A DNA stretch of 64,000 nt, from assembly GCF_013186535.1 (NCBI RefSeq), contig NZ_JABMCZ010000003.1, positions 1,984,001 to 2,048,000 of the forward strand, given 5' to 3'. The notes below the pieces were generated by a model that did not search any database, was not told where the DNA came from, and saw only the letters and a program-made list of their open reading frames with translations. Positions 7,882 to 16,507 of the stretch are shown piece after piece; position 1 is the first letter of the stretch; the number at the start of each line of letters is the position of its first letter. This DNA is from Nocardia terpenica (GTDB taxonomy: Bacteria; Actinomycetota; Actinomycetes; Mycobacteriales; Mycobacteriaceae). The position numbers were made by a program, and so were the translations under genes.

Positions 7882-7902
7882 GTCGTCTACACGACGGCCG
7901 TC
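7882..7902. promoter_or_regulatory. operator candidate between PaaX gene and ligase
   Basis: GTCGT (7882-7886) and ACGAC (7891-7895) are inverted around CTAC, and they overlap the perfect palindrome GACGGCCGTC (7893-7902). The site sits between the divergent regulator and ligase genes. Confidence 0.4.
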
Positions 7903-7964
7903 ACGTATAAGCAATAAACGCTGGGAGCCGTCTCTTCCCCAGCCCGCCGAAAGAGCTGCACCCC

Positions 7965-9650
7965 ATGCTCACCGCCTCCGCGCATACGGACACCTTCTGC
8001 CGGGACAACCTCCCGCCCGAGGCCGACTGGCCCGAATTTGTCTTCGATCTGCCGTCCCTCCGATACCCCGAGCGCCTCAACTGCGCGACCGCCCTGCTCG
8101 ACGCGGCCGCCGCAACGCACGGCAGGGACCGCCCCTGCCTGCACTCCGAGGCGGACACCTGGACCTACGGCGATCTGCTCGACCGCGCGAACCGCATCGC
8201 GCACGTGCTGACCGCCGACTTCGGCCTGGTCCCCGGCAATCGTGTCCTGCTGCGCGCCCCCAATACCGCATGGCTGGCGGCGTGCTGGTTCGGCGTGGTG
8301 AAGGCGGGCGGCGTGGTGGTGACGACCATGCCGCTGCTGCGCCCGATGGAACTGTCGAAACTCGTTGCGCTGACCCGCCCTTCGCTGGCGCTGTGCGACC
8401 ACCGGCTGCTCGGCGACCTGTCCGCGGCCGCACCCGAGCTCCGCATCGTTCCCGTGGGCGGCGCGTCGGCCACCGATCTCGCCGCGCTGTCGGCGACCAA
8501 ACCCGTTGTCTTCGACGATGTTCCGACCGCGGCCGACGACGTGGTCATGCTGGCCCCGACCTCGGGCACCACCGGCGTGCCGAAGGCGACCATGCACTTC
8601 CACCGCGATGTGCTCGCCATCGCCGACACCTTCTCCGCAGGGGTGCTGGCCCCGCGACCGGACGATATCTTCACCGGCACACCGCCTTTGGCGTTCACCT
8701 TCGGCCTGGGCGGGCTGCTGATCTTCCCGATCCGCGTCGGCGCGTCGACGGTATTACTGGAGCGCCCCGACCCGGCCGCCTTGGTCGACGCCATCGACCG
8801 ATACTCGGCCACCGTCCTGTTCACCGCGCCGACCGCCTACAAGGCGCTGCTGGAGCGCGACGACCTGCATCGCGTGAAGTCGTTGCGGCGCTGCGTCTCC
8901 GCGGGCGAGCACCTGCCGCAGGCGGTGTACTCGACCTTCCACGAGCGCACCGGCGTGCGGATCATCAACGGTATCGGCGGCACCGAAATGCTGCACGTGT
9001 TCATCTCCGCCGCCGACGACGATATCCGGCCCGGCTCGACCGGCCGCGCCGCCCCCGGATTCCGCGCCGAAATCCAGGACGAGGACGGCCATCCCGTGCC
9101 CGACGGCACCCCGGGGCTGCTGGCGGTCAAGGGCCCCACCGGATGTCGCTACCTGGCCGACCCGCGCCAGCGCGACTACGTCCGCAATGGCTGGAACCTC
9201 ACCGGCGACACCTACACCCGCGACCCCGACGGCTACTTCTGGTACCACGCCCGCAGCGACGACATGATCGTCTCCTCCGGCTACAACATCGCCGCTCCCG
9301 AGGTCGAGGGCGTGCTCGACCTGCACCCGGATGTGGTGGAGAGCGCGGTGATCGGCGTTCCGGATGCCGATCGCGGCACGATCGTGCACGCCGCGGTGGT
9401 GCTGCGGGCGGGGGTGACCGGGGACGGCGACAAGGTGGGTGAGTTGCAGGATTTCGTGAAAAGGCTTGCCGCGCCTTACAAGTATCCGCGGAGTGTCGAG
9501 TTTGTGGATGAGTTGCCGCGTAATGCGACGGGGAAGTTGCAAAGGTTCAGGTTGCGGGAGCGGTGGAAGGCCCCGGCCAAAAGCGTGCCGGGGCCAGTGG
9601 GTGCAGGCGGTGTGCCGGGGCCAGGGAATGCTGACGTTCGAGAAGTGTGA
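7965..9650 (+). CDS. aryl-CoA ligase (2-aminobenzoate/benzoate type)
   Basis: 561 residues of the ANL adenylating superfamily. TSGTTGVPKATMHFHRD near residue 195 is the P-loop A3 motif, GIGGTEMLHVFIS the A5 motif, TGDTY A7, and ARSDDMIVSSGYNIAAPEVE the A8 hinge; the catalytic lysine lies in ATGKLQRF (A10). The N-terminal DNLPPEADWPEF and RYPERLNCA resemble benzoate- and 2-aminobenzoate-CoA ligases. It would activate an aromatic acid with ATP and CoA for the hydroxylase six bases downstream. The last 25 or so residues (from APAKSVPG) derive from a dispersed palindrome and lie beyond the normal family end. Confidence 0.87.
   Translation: MLTASAHTDTFCRDNLPPEADWPEFVFDLPSLRYPERLNCATALLDAAAATHGRDRPCLHSEADTWTYGDLLDRANRIAHVLTADFGLVPGNRVLLRAPNTAWLAACWFGVVKAGGVVVTTMPLLRPMELSKLVALTRPSLALCDHRLLGDLSAAAPELRIVPVGGASATDLAALSATKPVVFDDVPTAADDVVMLAPTSGTTGVPKATMHFHRDVLAIADTFSAGVLAPRPDDIFTGTPPLAFTFGLGGLLIFPIRVGASTVLLERPDPAALVDAIDRYSATVLFTAPTAYKALLERDDLHRVKSLRRCVSAGEHLPQAVYSTFHERTGVRIINGIGGTEMLHVFISAADDDIRPGSTGRAAPGFRAEIQDEDGHPVPDGTPGLLAVKGPTGCRYLADPRQRDYVRNGWNLTGDTYTRDPDGYFWYHARSDDMIVSSGYNIAAPEVEGVLDLHPDVVESAVIGVPDADRGTIVHAAVVLRAGVTGDGDKVGELQDFVKRLAAPYKYPRSVEFVDELPRNATGKLQRFRLRERWKAPAKSVPGPVGAGGVPGPGNADVREV
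9569..9595. repeat. dispersed palindrome copy 4, inside ligase 3' end
   Basis: GGCCCCGGC (9569-9577) and GCCGGGGCC (9587-9595) around CAAAAGCGT, so this copy is in reverse orientation. The inner arm base pair changed from T-A to C-G, again compensated. It encodes PAKSVPG in frame with the ligase. A partial second half copy (GTGCCGGGGCCAGG) follows at about 9611. Confidence 0.85.
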
Positions 9651-9656
9651 GAGTTT

Positions 9657-12005
9657 ATGCGTATTGCTGTGATTGGTGGAGGCCCGGCGGGGCTGTACTT
9701 CTCTGCCCTTATGAAACAGCTCGATCCGGGGCACGAGATTACGATCTGGGAGCGGAATGCCCCGGATGACACGTTCGGGTTCGGGGTCGTGTTCTCCGAT
9801 GAAACCCTCGGTGGCATAGAGCATGCCGACGAGGGCGTCTACCGTGCCATGTCGGATCGGTTCGCGCGCTGGAGCGATATCGATATCCACTATCGCGGCG
9901 AGGTGCGCACCTCCGGGGGGCAGGGGTTCGCGGCCATGAGCCGGAAGGAACTGCTGCACATCCTGCAACAGCGCTGCCTCGACCTCGGCGTGACGATTCA
10001 TTTCCGCACGCCCGCACCCGATGTCGACGAGCTTGCGGCCGCCCACGATCTCGTCCTCGCCGCCGACGGGCTCAACTCCGCCGTGCGCGCTCGCCACGCC
10101 GACGTCTTCCGCCCGAGCCTGGATCGCCGCCGCAACAAGTATATGTGGCTGGGCACCGATCGGGTGTTCGAGGCATTCGAATTCTTCGTCCGGCACACCC
10201 CGCACGGCGTCATGCAGGTGCACGCCTACCCCTACAGCGCCGAGGCCAGCACCTTCATTGTCGAGATGCACGAATCGGTCTGGCGGGCAGCGGGTTTCCC
10301 GGCCTTCGCCGACCGCGAGTTCGCGCCGGGCGAGAACGACGACAAGTCCATCGCCCTGCTGAGCGAGCTGTTCGCCGCCGAACTGGACGGACATGCCCTG
10401 CTGGGCAACAACTCCCGCTGGATCGAGTTCACCACCGTCCGCAACGAGCGGTGGCGGCACGGGAATACGGTCCTGATCGGCGATGCCGCCCACACCGCGC
10501 ACTTCTCGATCGGCTCGGGCACCAAACTGGCCATGGAGGACGCCCTCGCCCTCGCCGCCTGCCTGCACGAGAACGATTCCGTGACAGCGGGATTGGACGC
10601 GTACGAGGCCGAGCGGCGGCCGGTGGTCGAGTCGGTGCAGCGCGCGGCGCAGGCCAGCCTGGAGTGGTTCGAGAACATTCGCCACTACACCGGCCAGCAT
10701 CCGGACCAGTTCGCCTTCAACCTGCTGACCCGCAGCCGTCGCATTACCTACGACAACCTGCGGCTGCGCGACGAGGGCTTCGTCGAGGCGATGGACGGCT
10801 GGTACCTGTCCGCCCAGCACGAGACCGGCGACCCCCGCCCGCCGATGTTCTATCCCTTGCGGCTCAAGGGCGTCGAGCTCCCGAACCGCATTCTGGTCTC
10901 GCCGATGGACATGTACTGCGCCGTCGACGGCGTCCCCACCGACTTCCACCTGGTGCACCTCGGCGGCAAGGCGCTGGGCGGCGCGGGCCTGGTGATGACG
11001 GAGATGGTGTGCGTCTCGCCGGAGGGCCGGATCACCCCCGGCTGCGCGGGGATCTACACCTCGGAACAAGAGCAATCCTGGTCCCGCATAGTCGATTTCG
11101 TCCATTCCCAGTCTCGCGCCAAGATCGGCATACAGCTCGGCCATTCCGGCCGCAAGGGCGCGACCAAGGTCATGTGGGAGGGCATGGACGATCCGCTGGA
11201 CAGCGGCGGCTGGGAAACGGTGGCCCCCTCGGCCATTCCGTACGGCCCCGGCAGCCGCACCCCGCGCGAGATCACCCGCCCCGAAATGGACGAGATCACC
11301 GCCCAATTCGTGCGCGCCGCCGAAGCCGCGGCCCGCGCCGGATTCGACCTGCTCGAATTGCACTGCGCCCACGGCTATCTGCTGTCGTCGTTCCTGTCCC
11401 CGCTGTCGAACCGGCGCACCGACGAATTCGGCGGCCCCCTGGCGAACCGGCTCCGCTTCCCGCTGCGGGTATTCGACGCCATCAACCAGGTGTGGCCCGC
11501 CGATCGCCCACTGTCCGTGCGCATTTCGGCCACCGACTGGGCCGAGGGCGGCAATACCGTCGACGACGCCGTGACCATCGCCCGCGCCTTCGCCGACCAC
11601 GGCGTCGACGTCCTGCACATCTCCTCCGGGCAGGTCGTCAAGGACGAGCGCCCCGCCTTCGGCCGCAGCTACCAAACCCCCTTCGCCGACCGAATCCGCC
11701 AGGAGATCGGAGCCCCCCGCAATATAGCCGTGGTAGCGGTAGGCGCGATCTCCTCCTACGACGACGTCAACTCCATCCTCCTGTCCGGCCGCGCCGACCT
11801 GGTAGCCATCGGCAGAGCCCACCTCTGGAACCCCCACTGGACCCTCCACGCCGCCGCCGACCAGAACCACCCCATCGACTGGCCCACCCCCTACCGAGCA
11901 GGCAACCGCAAACCCCCCACCGGCCGCACCGACGGCCCACCCCCACGCCTCCAATTGATCCGCACCGCAACCACTCCAGAACCTTCCCGCCGCTGGACCC
12001 CATAA
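9657..12005 (+). CDS. fused FAD hydroxylase / old yellow enzyme acting on aryl-CoA
   Basis: 782 residues in two parts. Residues 1-390 are a group A flavin monooxygenase (AVIGGGPAGLYFSALM; LAADGLNSAVRARH; VLIGDAAHTAHFSIGSGTKL). Residues about 400-760 are an old-yellow-enzyme FMN barrel (LPNRILVSPMDMYCAVDG; IGIQLGHSGRKG; ELHCAHGYLLSSFLSPLSN; VAVGAISSYDDV). This fusion is characteristic of 2-aminobenzoyl-CoA monooxygenase/reductase and the salicylyl-CoA 5-hydroxylase-like family. The first hydroxylates and hydrogenates anthraniloyl-CoA to a cyclic enaminone thioester. Coupled to the upstream ligase by a six-base gap. Which substrate is used here cannot be decided from sequence alone. Confidence 0.88.
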   Translation: MRIAVIGGGPAGLYFSALMKQLDPGHEITIWERNAPDDTFGFGVVFSDETLGGIEHADEGVYRAMSDRFARWSDIDIHYRGEVRTSGGQGFAAMSRKELLHILQQRCLDLGVTIHFRTPAPDVDELAAAHDLVLAADGLNSAVRARHADVFRPSLDRRRNKYMWLGTDRVFEAFEFFVRHTPHGVMQVHAYPYSAEASTFIVEMHESVWRAAGFPAFADREFAPGENDDKSIALLSELFAAELDGHALLGNNSRWIEFTTVRNERWRHGNTVLIGDAAHTAHFSIGSGTKLAMEDALALAACLHENDSVTAGLDAYEAERRPVVESVQRAAQASLEWFENIRHYTGQHPDQFAFNLLTRSRRITYDNLRLRDEGFVEAMDGWYLSAQHETGDPRPPMFYPLRLKGVELPNRILVSPMDMYCAVDGVPTDFHLVHLGGKALGGAGLVMTEMVCVSPEGRITPGCAGIYTSEQEQSWSRIVDFVHSQSRAKIGIQLGHSGRKGATKVMWEGMDDPLDSGGWETVAPSAIPYGPGSRTPREITRPEMDEITAQFVRAAEAAARAGFDLLELHCAHGYLLSSFLSPLSNRRTDEFGGPLANRLRFPLRVFDAINQVWPADRPLSVRISATDWAEGGNTVDDAVTIARAFADHGVDVLHISSGQVVKDERPAFGRSYQTPFADRIRQEIGAPRNIAVVAVGAISSYDDVNSILLSGRADLVAIGRAHLWNPHWTLHAAADQNHPIDWPTPYRAGNRKPPTGRTDGPPPRLQLIRTATTPEPSRRWTP

Positions 12006-12038
12006 CCCACCGCCCCCACCTGCCATCAGTCTCCCCCC

Positions 12039-12147
12039 TGATCCCAGCGTGCTCACCCCCTGATCCCGGCGTGCTCACCCCCTGATCCCGGCGTGCTTTT
12101 GGCCGGGATCCTCCGCAAGATCCCGGCCAAAAGCACGCCGGGATCAG
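12039..12147. repeat. paired palindrome copies 5 and 6 with tandem half-units
   Basis: Two 22-base half-units (12039-12060 and 12061-12082, core GATCCCGGCGTGCTCACCCC) lead into a full palindrome at 12082-12110. Eight bases later comes an exact inverted copy (12119-12147), giving 29-base perfect arms around CTCCGCAA. It lies between the hydroxylase and the MBL-fold gene, both on the plus strand. Confidence 0.9.
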
Positions 12148-12226
12148 AGGTTATCTGGGCGCGGGATCACTGGTGATCTGGGTGGGATCACCAGTGCCCA
12201 GAATCCCGGACCGGTACCCTCTGAAC

Positions 12227-13144
12227 ATGTGTATAGCCTGCTCAGGCATGCTGGCCATGACCTCCGGGAGTGCGCCGCCCGACGCCTTCCCCGCCGGGGC
12301 GCCCCAACCCGGCTGGCTCGGCACCGCCCCGGTCGGTGCGACGATCACGTGGACCGGGTGCGCGGGCTTCGTCTTCGCCGCCGGTAATACGCGAATCGCG
12401 TTCGACCCGTTCGTCAGTAATCCCGGCCTGATCGCCACGTTATTGCGACCGGCGAAGCCGGATTCGACCCGGATCCGCCGAACATTCACCGGCATTGCGG
12501 CCGCCTTCGTCGGCCACTCGCACTACGACCACGCGATGGATGTCGCCGAGATCGCCCGCGCAACCCCCGAAACGGTGATACACGGCAGCGAGACGACGGC
12601 GGAACTCTGCCGCCGCCAAGGGATTCCAGACAATCAGCTGAAGGTGGTAGCCGATGGCGAGCGGGTGACGGTCGGCCCGTTCACCATCGAGGCCGTAGCG
12701 TCGCGCCACGGCGTAGTGCCCCTCGTCTCCCGCTTCGAGCCCGCCGGAATGCCCCCGAAGGGCATGCCCCGCAGCCCGATCCGCTGGCCGAAGGGCGACG
12801 TCTTCGCCTACCGCCTCGAGTTCGCGGGCCTGACCATCCACCTCCACACGAGCGCCGGATTCGACAACGACGCCTTCGCCCGCCAACAACCGGCCGACAT
12901 CGTCATCCCCTGCCTGGCCGCCCGAGCCGCCACCCCGAGGTATTTCGAACGCCTCGGCGAACAACTACGCCCGAAGATCCTCATCCCCTGCCACCACGAC
13001 AACTTCTTACGCTCCCTCGATACACCCCCGAAACCCGTACCCCAACTGGACTGGCCGGGTTTCCTCACCGACATCGATAGGTTGAACAACGCCTACGGCA
13101 CCAAACTCGTCCAACTCCCACGCGGCGTCGCGGTTCCATTCTGA
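12227..13144 (+). CDS. MBL-fold metallo-hydrolase
   Basis: 305 residues from the ATG at 12227 (MCIACSG); the frame is open further upstream into the repeat. FVGHSHYDHAMD is the HxHxDH zinc site, HGSETTAEL and HTSAGFDND supply the following ligand regions, and PCHHDNF the last histidine. The arrangement resembles UlaG-like and NAPE-PLD-like members of the fold. MCIAC and CAGFVFAAGNTRIAFDP are typical of an actinobacterial subgroup of unknown substrate. Cytosolic or peripheral; no clear signal peptide. Confidence 0.8.
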   Translation: MCIACSGMLAMTSGSAPPDAFPAGAPQPGWLGTAPVGATITWTGCAGFVFAAGNTRIAFDPFVSNPGLIATLLRPAKPDSTRIRRTFTGIAAAFVGHSHYDHAMDVAEIARATPETVIHGSETTAELCRRQGIPDNQLKVVADGERVTVGPFTIEAVASRHGVVPLVSRFEPAGMPPKGMPRSPIRWPKGDVFAYRLEFAGLTIHLHTSAGFDNDAFARQQPADIVIPCLAARAATPRYFERLGEQLRPKILIPCHHDNFLRSLDTPPKPVPQLDWPGFLTDIDRLNNAYGTKLVQLPRGVAVPF

Positions 13145-13166
13145 CCGGCACCACGATCGACGCCGA

Positions 13167-13373
13167 TCAAGGCGTGAGCCACAACCGCTCACACGGGAGC
13201 CGCTTCGGTGGATGTGGTTGGGGGACCGCCCCGATGGTGACCGAGAGCGCAGGGTGATGGCTGTTGCGCCACGCGCGGAGGAAGTTGGTCGCCGCCGCCG
13301 GGCAGACGAGGAAGGCGAACGGCAAGTCCGCGTACATGATCCGGACACAAATATCCGGCTCTGTCGACGTCAC
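13167..13373 (-). CDS. small hypothetical protein, 68 aa
   Basis: GTG at 13373 lies one base after the stop of the upstream winged-helix gene, suggesting translational coupling. It encodes VTSTEPDICVRIMYADLPFA, then FLVCPAAATNFLRAWRNSHH and a proline-rich end. Third positions are strongly G/C, which favours a real gene. No family recognised. The 3' end contains GTGAGC/GCTCAC (13174-13192), which could form a hairpin. Confidence 0.45.
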   Translation of the reverse strand: MTSTEPDICVRIMYADLPFAFLVCPAAATNFLRAWRNSHHPALSVTIGAVPQPHPPKRLPCERLWLTP

Positions 13374-13374
13374 C

Positions 13375-13632
13375 TCACGACCCCAGTCTGCCGTAGTCGA
13401 ATGCATGCGCCGCCAACACATTCCGGCCGAGCCTGGTGATCTCGTACCGGCCCGGTCGCGCTCCGGTCGTGATCAGGCCCCTGTCGGCGAGGTTCGCTAC
13501 GGCTTGGCGGGTCTTCCAAGTCGTGAGGCTGGCGGCGATCTTGATCTGCCGCTCGGTGAGCATGCCACCGCAGTTCAGCACCCGCAGGACACGCGCCTGA
13601 GCTATCGAAAGTCTTCCGTGTTGCTGAGACAT
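13375..13632 (-). CDS. small winged-helix DNA-binding protein
   Basis: 85 residues from ATG 13632. SIAQARVLRVLNCGGMLTER, WKTRQAVANLADRGLITTG and RYEITRLGRNVLAAH give a MarR-like winged helix with no extra domain. It is divergent from the XRE gene at 13790 and directly upstream of a 68-residue gene. Likely a small DNA-binding regulator of this locus; target unknown. Confidence 0.65.
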   Translation of the reverse strand: MSQQHGRLSIAQARVLRVLNCGGMLTERQIKIAASLTTWKTRQAVANLADRGLITTGARPGRYEITRLGRNVLAAHAFDYGRLGS

Positions 13633-13789
13633 GGCGATAAGGTTGCGCGCGTCGGATAGGGCGTGAGGTCTCTGTCGGTGGGTCTGTATGAGTAGAGGCG
13701 AACGCCCAGCATGATTCCCGGGAGCCACCTAGGCTGTGTCTCGAGCTGAGAAACAGCAGGTGCACCGGTTGAGAGAGCAGGGGGCACGG

Positions 13790-14665
13790 ATGCCGAGCAA
13801 GGCGAATCTCAGCGGAACCACACTGCGGCGTCGGCAGGTCGGCCGAGCACTGCGGGACGGGCGGCAGGAACTGCGCCTAACGCTCGATCAGGTCGCGGAC
13901 GTCACCAGGATCAGCCGATCGACGTTGAGCCGGATCGAACTCGGGCAGTACGAGAAGGTCAGAGACATGGAAGTGGAGTACCTCGGGCGGTACTACGGCC
14001 TGCCGGAGGCTCGCATCAAGTATCTGAAATCTCTTGTCTGCAAGGACGAGACGAAGGTCTGGTATCAGGACTACCGGCAGCTGATCGTCCCAGGTTTCGG
14101 CACCTACCTCGAGTTGGAGTCCTTCGCAACGGACTTCAAGTTCTATCAGCCGATAGTGATTCCTGGCCTGCTCCAGACCGAGCCCTACGCCCGAACCTTG
14201 GAGCAGATTCATCGTGCGGGCGGCCCGATCGAAGAGATCAACGCGGCTGTGGAACTTCGGATGCAGCGGACCAAACTTCTCACACGGGCGCACATGCCGG
14301 TCCGAGCGGAGTTTCTGCTCCAGGAAAACACGCTGTATACCCTCGTCGGGTCTCCCGCGATCATGCGCGCTCAGCTGCTGCACATAGCCGATCTGAGTAC
14401 GCGCGACAACATTACGGTCCGTGTCGTTCCGTTCACGGCTGGCCTCCCGACCGGAAGCGTGACACCGCCCCATATCCTCCTGGACTTCCCGGAGAACGAG
14501 CCATCCATCGTCTACACCGAAGCCGGTATCGGCGCAATGGTCTTCGAGGACACCGAGGACGTAGAGCGCTTTCGGGCGTTCCATGAAACCCTCCGTCGCG
14601 CGGCACTGGAAGAACAGCCGAGCAGAGATCGGATCAGAAAAATAGCAGGGAGATACAAGCAGTGA
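13790..14665 (+). CDS. XRE regulator with DUF5753 (WhiJ-like)
   Basis: 291 residues from ATG 13790 with GCAGGGGGC upstream. The N-terminal HTH reads LRDGRQELRLTLDQVADVTR and ISRSTLSRIELGQYEK; the remainder is the DUF5753 ligand-type domain (VIPGLLQTEPYARTLE; RAEFLLQENTLYTLVGS; NITVRVVPFTAGLP). Such proteins pair with small DUF397 proteins in actinobacteria and affect development or secondary metabolism (WhiJ/AbaA type). Here the DUF397 start overlaps the stop by four bases. The final residues EEQPSRDRIRKIAGRYKQ recur at the end of the HNH gene. Confidence 0.9.
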   Translation: MPSKANLSGTTLRRRQVGRALRDGRQELRLTLDQVADVTRISRSTLSRIELGQYEKVRDMEVEYLGRYYGLPEARIKYLKSLVCKDETKVWYQDYRQLIVPGFGTYLELESFATDFKFYQPIVIPGLLQTEPYARTLEQIHRAGGPIEEINAAVELRMQRTKLLTRAHMPVRAEFLLQENTLYTLVGSPAIMRAQLLHIADLSTRDNITVRVVPFTAGLPTGSVTPPHILLDFPENEPSIVYTEAGIGAMVFEDTEDVERFRAFHETLRRAALEEQPSRDRIRKIAGRYKQ

Positions 14666-14871
14666 TCGTTGACCTATCCGGAGCACATTGGTTCAAGTCG
14701 TCGTACAGTGCCGGTGGAAGCGAATGCGTCGAAATAGCCTGGCTCCCAACAGCCTACGTGGGCGTTCGGGACTCCAAGGACCCCACCGCCCCGGCTCTCG
14801 TCTTCGCCCCCGCCGAGTGGGACGCTTTCACTACAGCCATGCAAGACGGTGAATTCAACGGTCCGCGATAG
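14662..14871 (+). CDS. DUF397 protein, copy 1
   Basis: 69 residues starting at GTG 14662 inside the XRE stop (GTGA overlap). LSGAHWFKSSYSAGGSECVE, VGVRDSKDP and PALVFAPAEWDAFTTAMQDGE are the complete DUF397 signature. DUF397 proteins are small partners of the XRE/DUF5753 regulators, with modulatory roles in Streptomyces. This copy is the uninterrupted reference for the MITE-containing copy at 16504. Confidence 0.9.
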   Translation: MIVDLSGAHWFKSSYSAGGSECVEIAWLPTAYVGVRDSKDPTAPALVFAPAEWDAFTTAMQDGEFNGPR

Positions 14872-14962
14872 CGCACCCGTTGCCCTATGCGACACGCCCG
14901 AATGTGTTGGTAGGCAAGGGATTTTGCTAGCGTGTCGGTGTGGGGGCGGATATAATTCGAAT

Positions 14963-16507
14963 ATGCTTTCGAAATCCGATGCCATTGTAGACCCCTCCGT
15001 GGAGGCGGCACTATGTGCATTGGAGGCCGGAGCGGGCCAAGTGTCGAAAGTGCGCACCGATGCATTATCGAACCGAGATCGACTGACCATGCTGCGACGG
15101 GTCGAAACGGTGCTGCGAGCCCTCCCCGCCGTCGGCCTGGAACTAGTGTCACAGATGAACGAACAATGGGACACAAGCGATTTTTCCACCAACAACCTGG
15201 TCGATACCCTCGCCGACGGATTGCGGATCACCCCCGCCGAGGCACGCGCCCGCTGGCGAGCCGCAGACGACCTGGCCCATCACACCAGCTTTACCGGCGA
15301 AGTCCTCCCCCCACCTTTGCCCGCCACCGCGCAGGCGCAGGCCGAGGGCGCAATCGGCCCGGCGCACGTAAAAATTGTGCGTGACACCATAAACCACCTG
15401 CCCTGCACCGTCGACGCCGGTACGAAGGCACAGGCCGAGGCCGAACTGGCCGACCACGCCACCCGCCTGCGGCCCGACCAGTTGCGCAAGGTGGCCGACA
15501 AGCTCGAGGCTTTGATCAACCCCGACGGTACCTTCAACGATGCCGACCGCGCGCGGCGTCGCTCGTTCACCCTGGGCCGTCAAGGCCCGGACCTCATGAG
15601 CAAATGCACGCTGGTCGCGGACCCGGAGCTGCGCGCCTACCTCGAGGCCGTCCTCGCCAAGTATGCCAAGCCGGGCGTCTGCAATCCTGATGACGAGAAG
15701 CCTTGTGTAGAAGGCGATCCCGGCCAGGACGCTGAGCTACGCGATCCACGTAGTGCCGCGCAGCGCCAGCACGACGCGCTGAAAACCATACTGCGCGACA
15801 GCATTGCGTCCGGGCGTCTTGGTCAGCATCGTGGACTGCCGGTCACGGTCATCGTATCGATGACACTGCGCGAGTTGGAAAGTGCCGTCACCGCAGTCGA
15901 TCCCGAATGTGGGGGCATTGACATGTCCGGGCCGCCCGTCGCAACCGGCGGCGGGGCCATGATCCCGATTCGCGATGCACTGCGCCTAGCGTCGCACGCC
16001 CACCACTACCTGGCGGTCTTCGACAACCATACCGGCCGCCCCCTCTACCTGGGCCGCAGCAAGCGAATCGCCACCGCCGACCAGCGCATTGTCCTGCATG
16101 CCCGCGACATCGGCTGCACCTACCCCGGGTGTACCAAACCCGGATACCTCTGCCAAACCCATCATCGCACCGAATGGTCCGACGGCGGCCCCACCGACGC
16201 CGACCAACTAACCTTCGTCTGCGAACCCCACCACCGCACAATTGGTACCACCCCCACCGACTGGCGCACAACCACTCCCCACCCCGGCCACCCCAAAGCA
16301 GGCCGCACCCACTGGATCCCACCATCCCACATAGACCCCGCCCAACACCCCCGGATGAACCATTACCACCACCCGGGCGAATACCTGGCGCCCGCACCAC
16401 AATCCGACACCCCCTGCCCAGGCCGCACGGGCTCGAGTCACCGCGCTACGCTGAAACAGCCGAGCGGAGCTCGGATCAGAGAGACGGCAGGGAGATCCAA
16501 GCTGTGA
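14963..16507 (+). CDS. DUF222/HNH endonuclease-like protein with XRE-derived tail
   Basis: 514 residues from ATG 14963. The long helical DUF222 region (residues about 10-330) carries HVKIVRDTINHLPCTVD, and the HNH nuclease-type motif is GCTYPGCTKPGYLCQTHHRT followed by FVCEPHHRTIG. This is the multicopy 13E12-type family of actinobacteria, often mobile-associated; activity is rarely shown. After the usual end (MNHYHHPGEYL) the frame runs into SSHRATLKQPSGARIRETAG, which matches the last 22 residues of the XRE protein. It then stops with a GTGA overlap to a second DUF397 gene. The tail is therefore a remnant of another XRE gene. Confidence 0.85.
   Translation: MLSKSDAIVDPSVEAALCALEAGAGQVSKVRTDALSNRDRLTMLRRVETVLRALPAVGLELVSQMNEQWDTSDFSTNNLVDTLADGLRITPAEARARWRAADDLAHHTSFTGEVLPPPLPATAQAQAEGAIGPAHVKIVRDTINHLPCTVDAGTKAQAEAELADHATRLRPDQLRKVADKLEALINPDGTFNDADRARRRSFTLGRQGPDLMSKCTLVADPELRAYLEAVLAKYAKPGVCNPDDEKPCVEGDPGQDAELRDPRSAAQRQHDALKTILRDSIASGRLGQHRGLPVTVIVSMTLRELESAVTAVDPECGGIDMSGPPVATGGGAMIPIRDALRLASHAHHYLAVFDNHTGRPLYLGRSKRIATADQRIVLHARDIGCTYPGCTKPGYLCQTHHRTEWSDGGPTDADQLTFVCEPHHRTIGTTPTDWRTTTPHPGHPKAGRTHWIPPSHIDPAQHPRMNHYHHPGEYLAPAPQSDTPCPGRTGSSHRATLKQPSGARIRETAGRSKL

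Noticed and set aside
8754..12056. 1100-codon minus-strand frame opposite the hydroxylase
   Set aside because: A high-GC shadow frame: Gly/Arg/His-rich with no family, opposite two clear enzymes with full motif sets.
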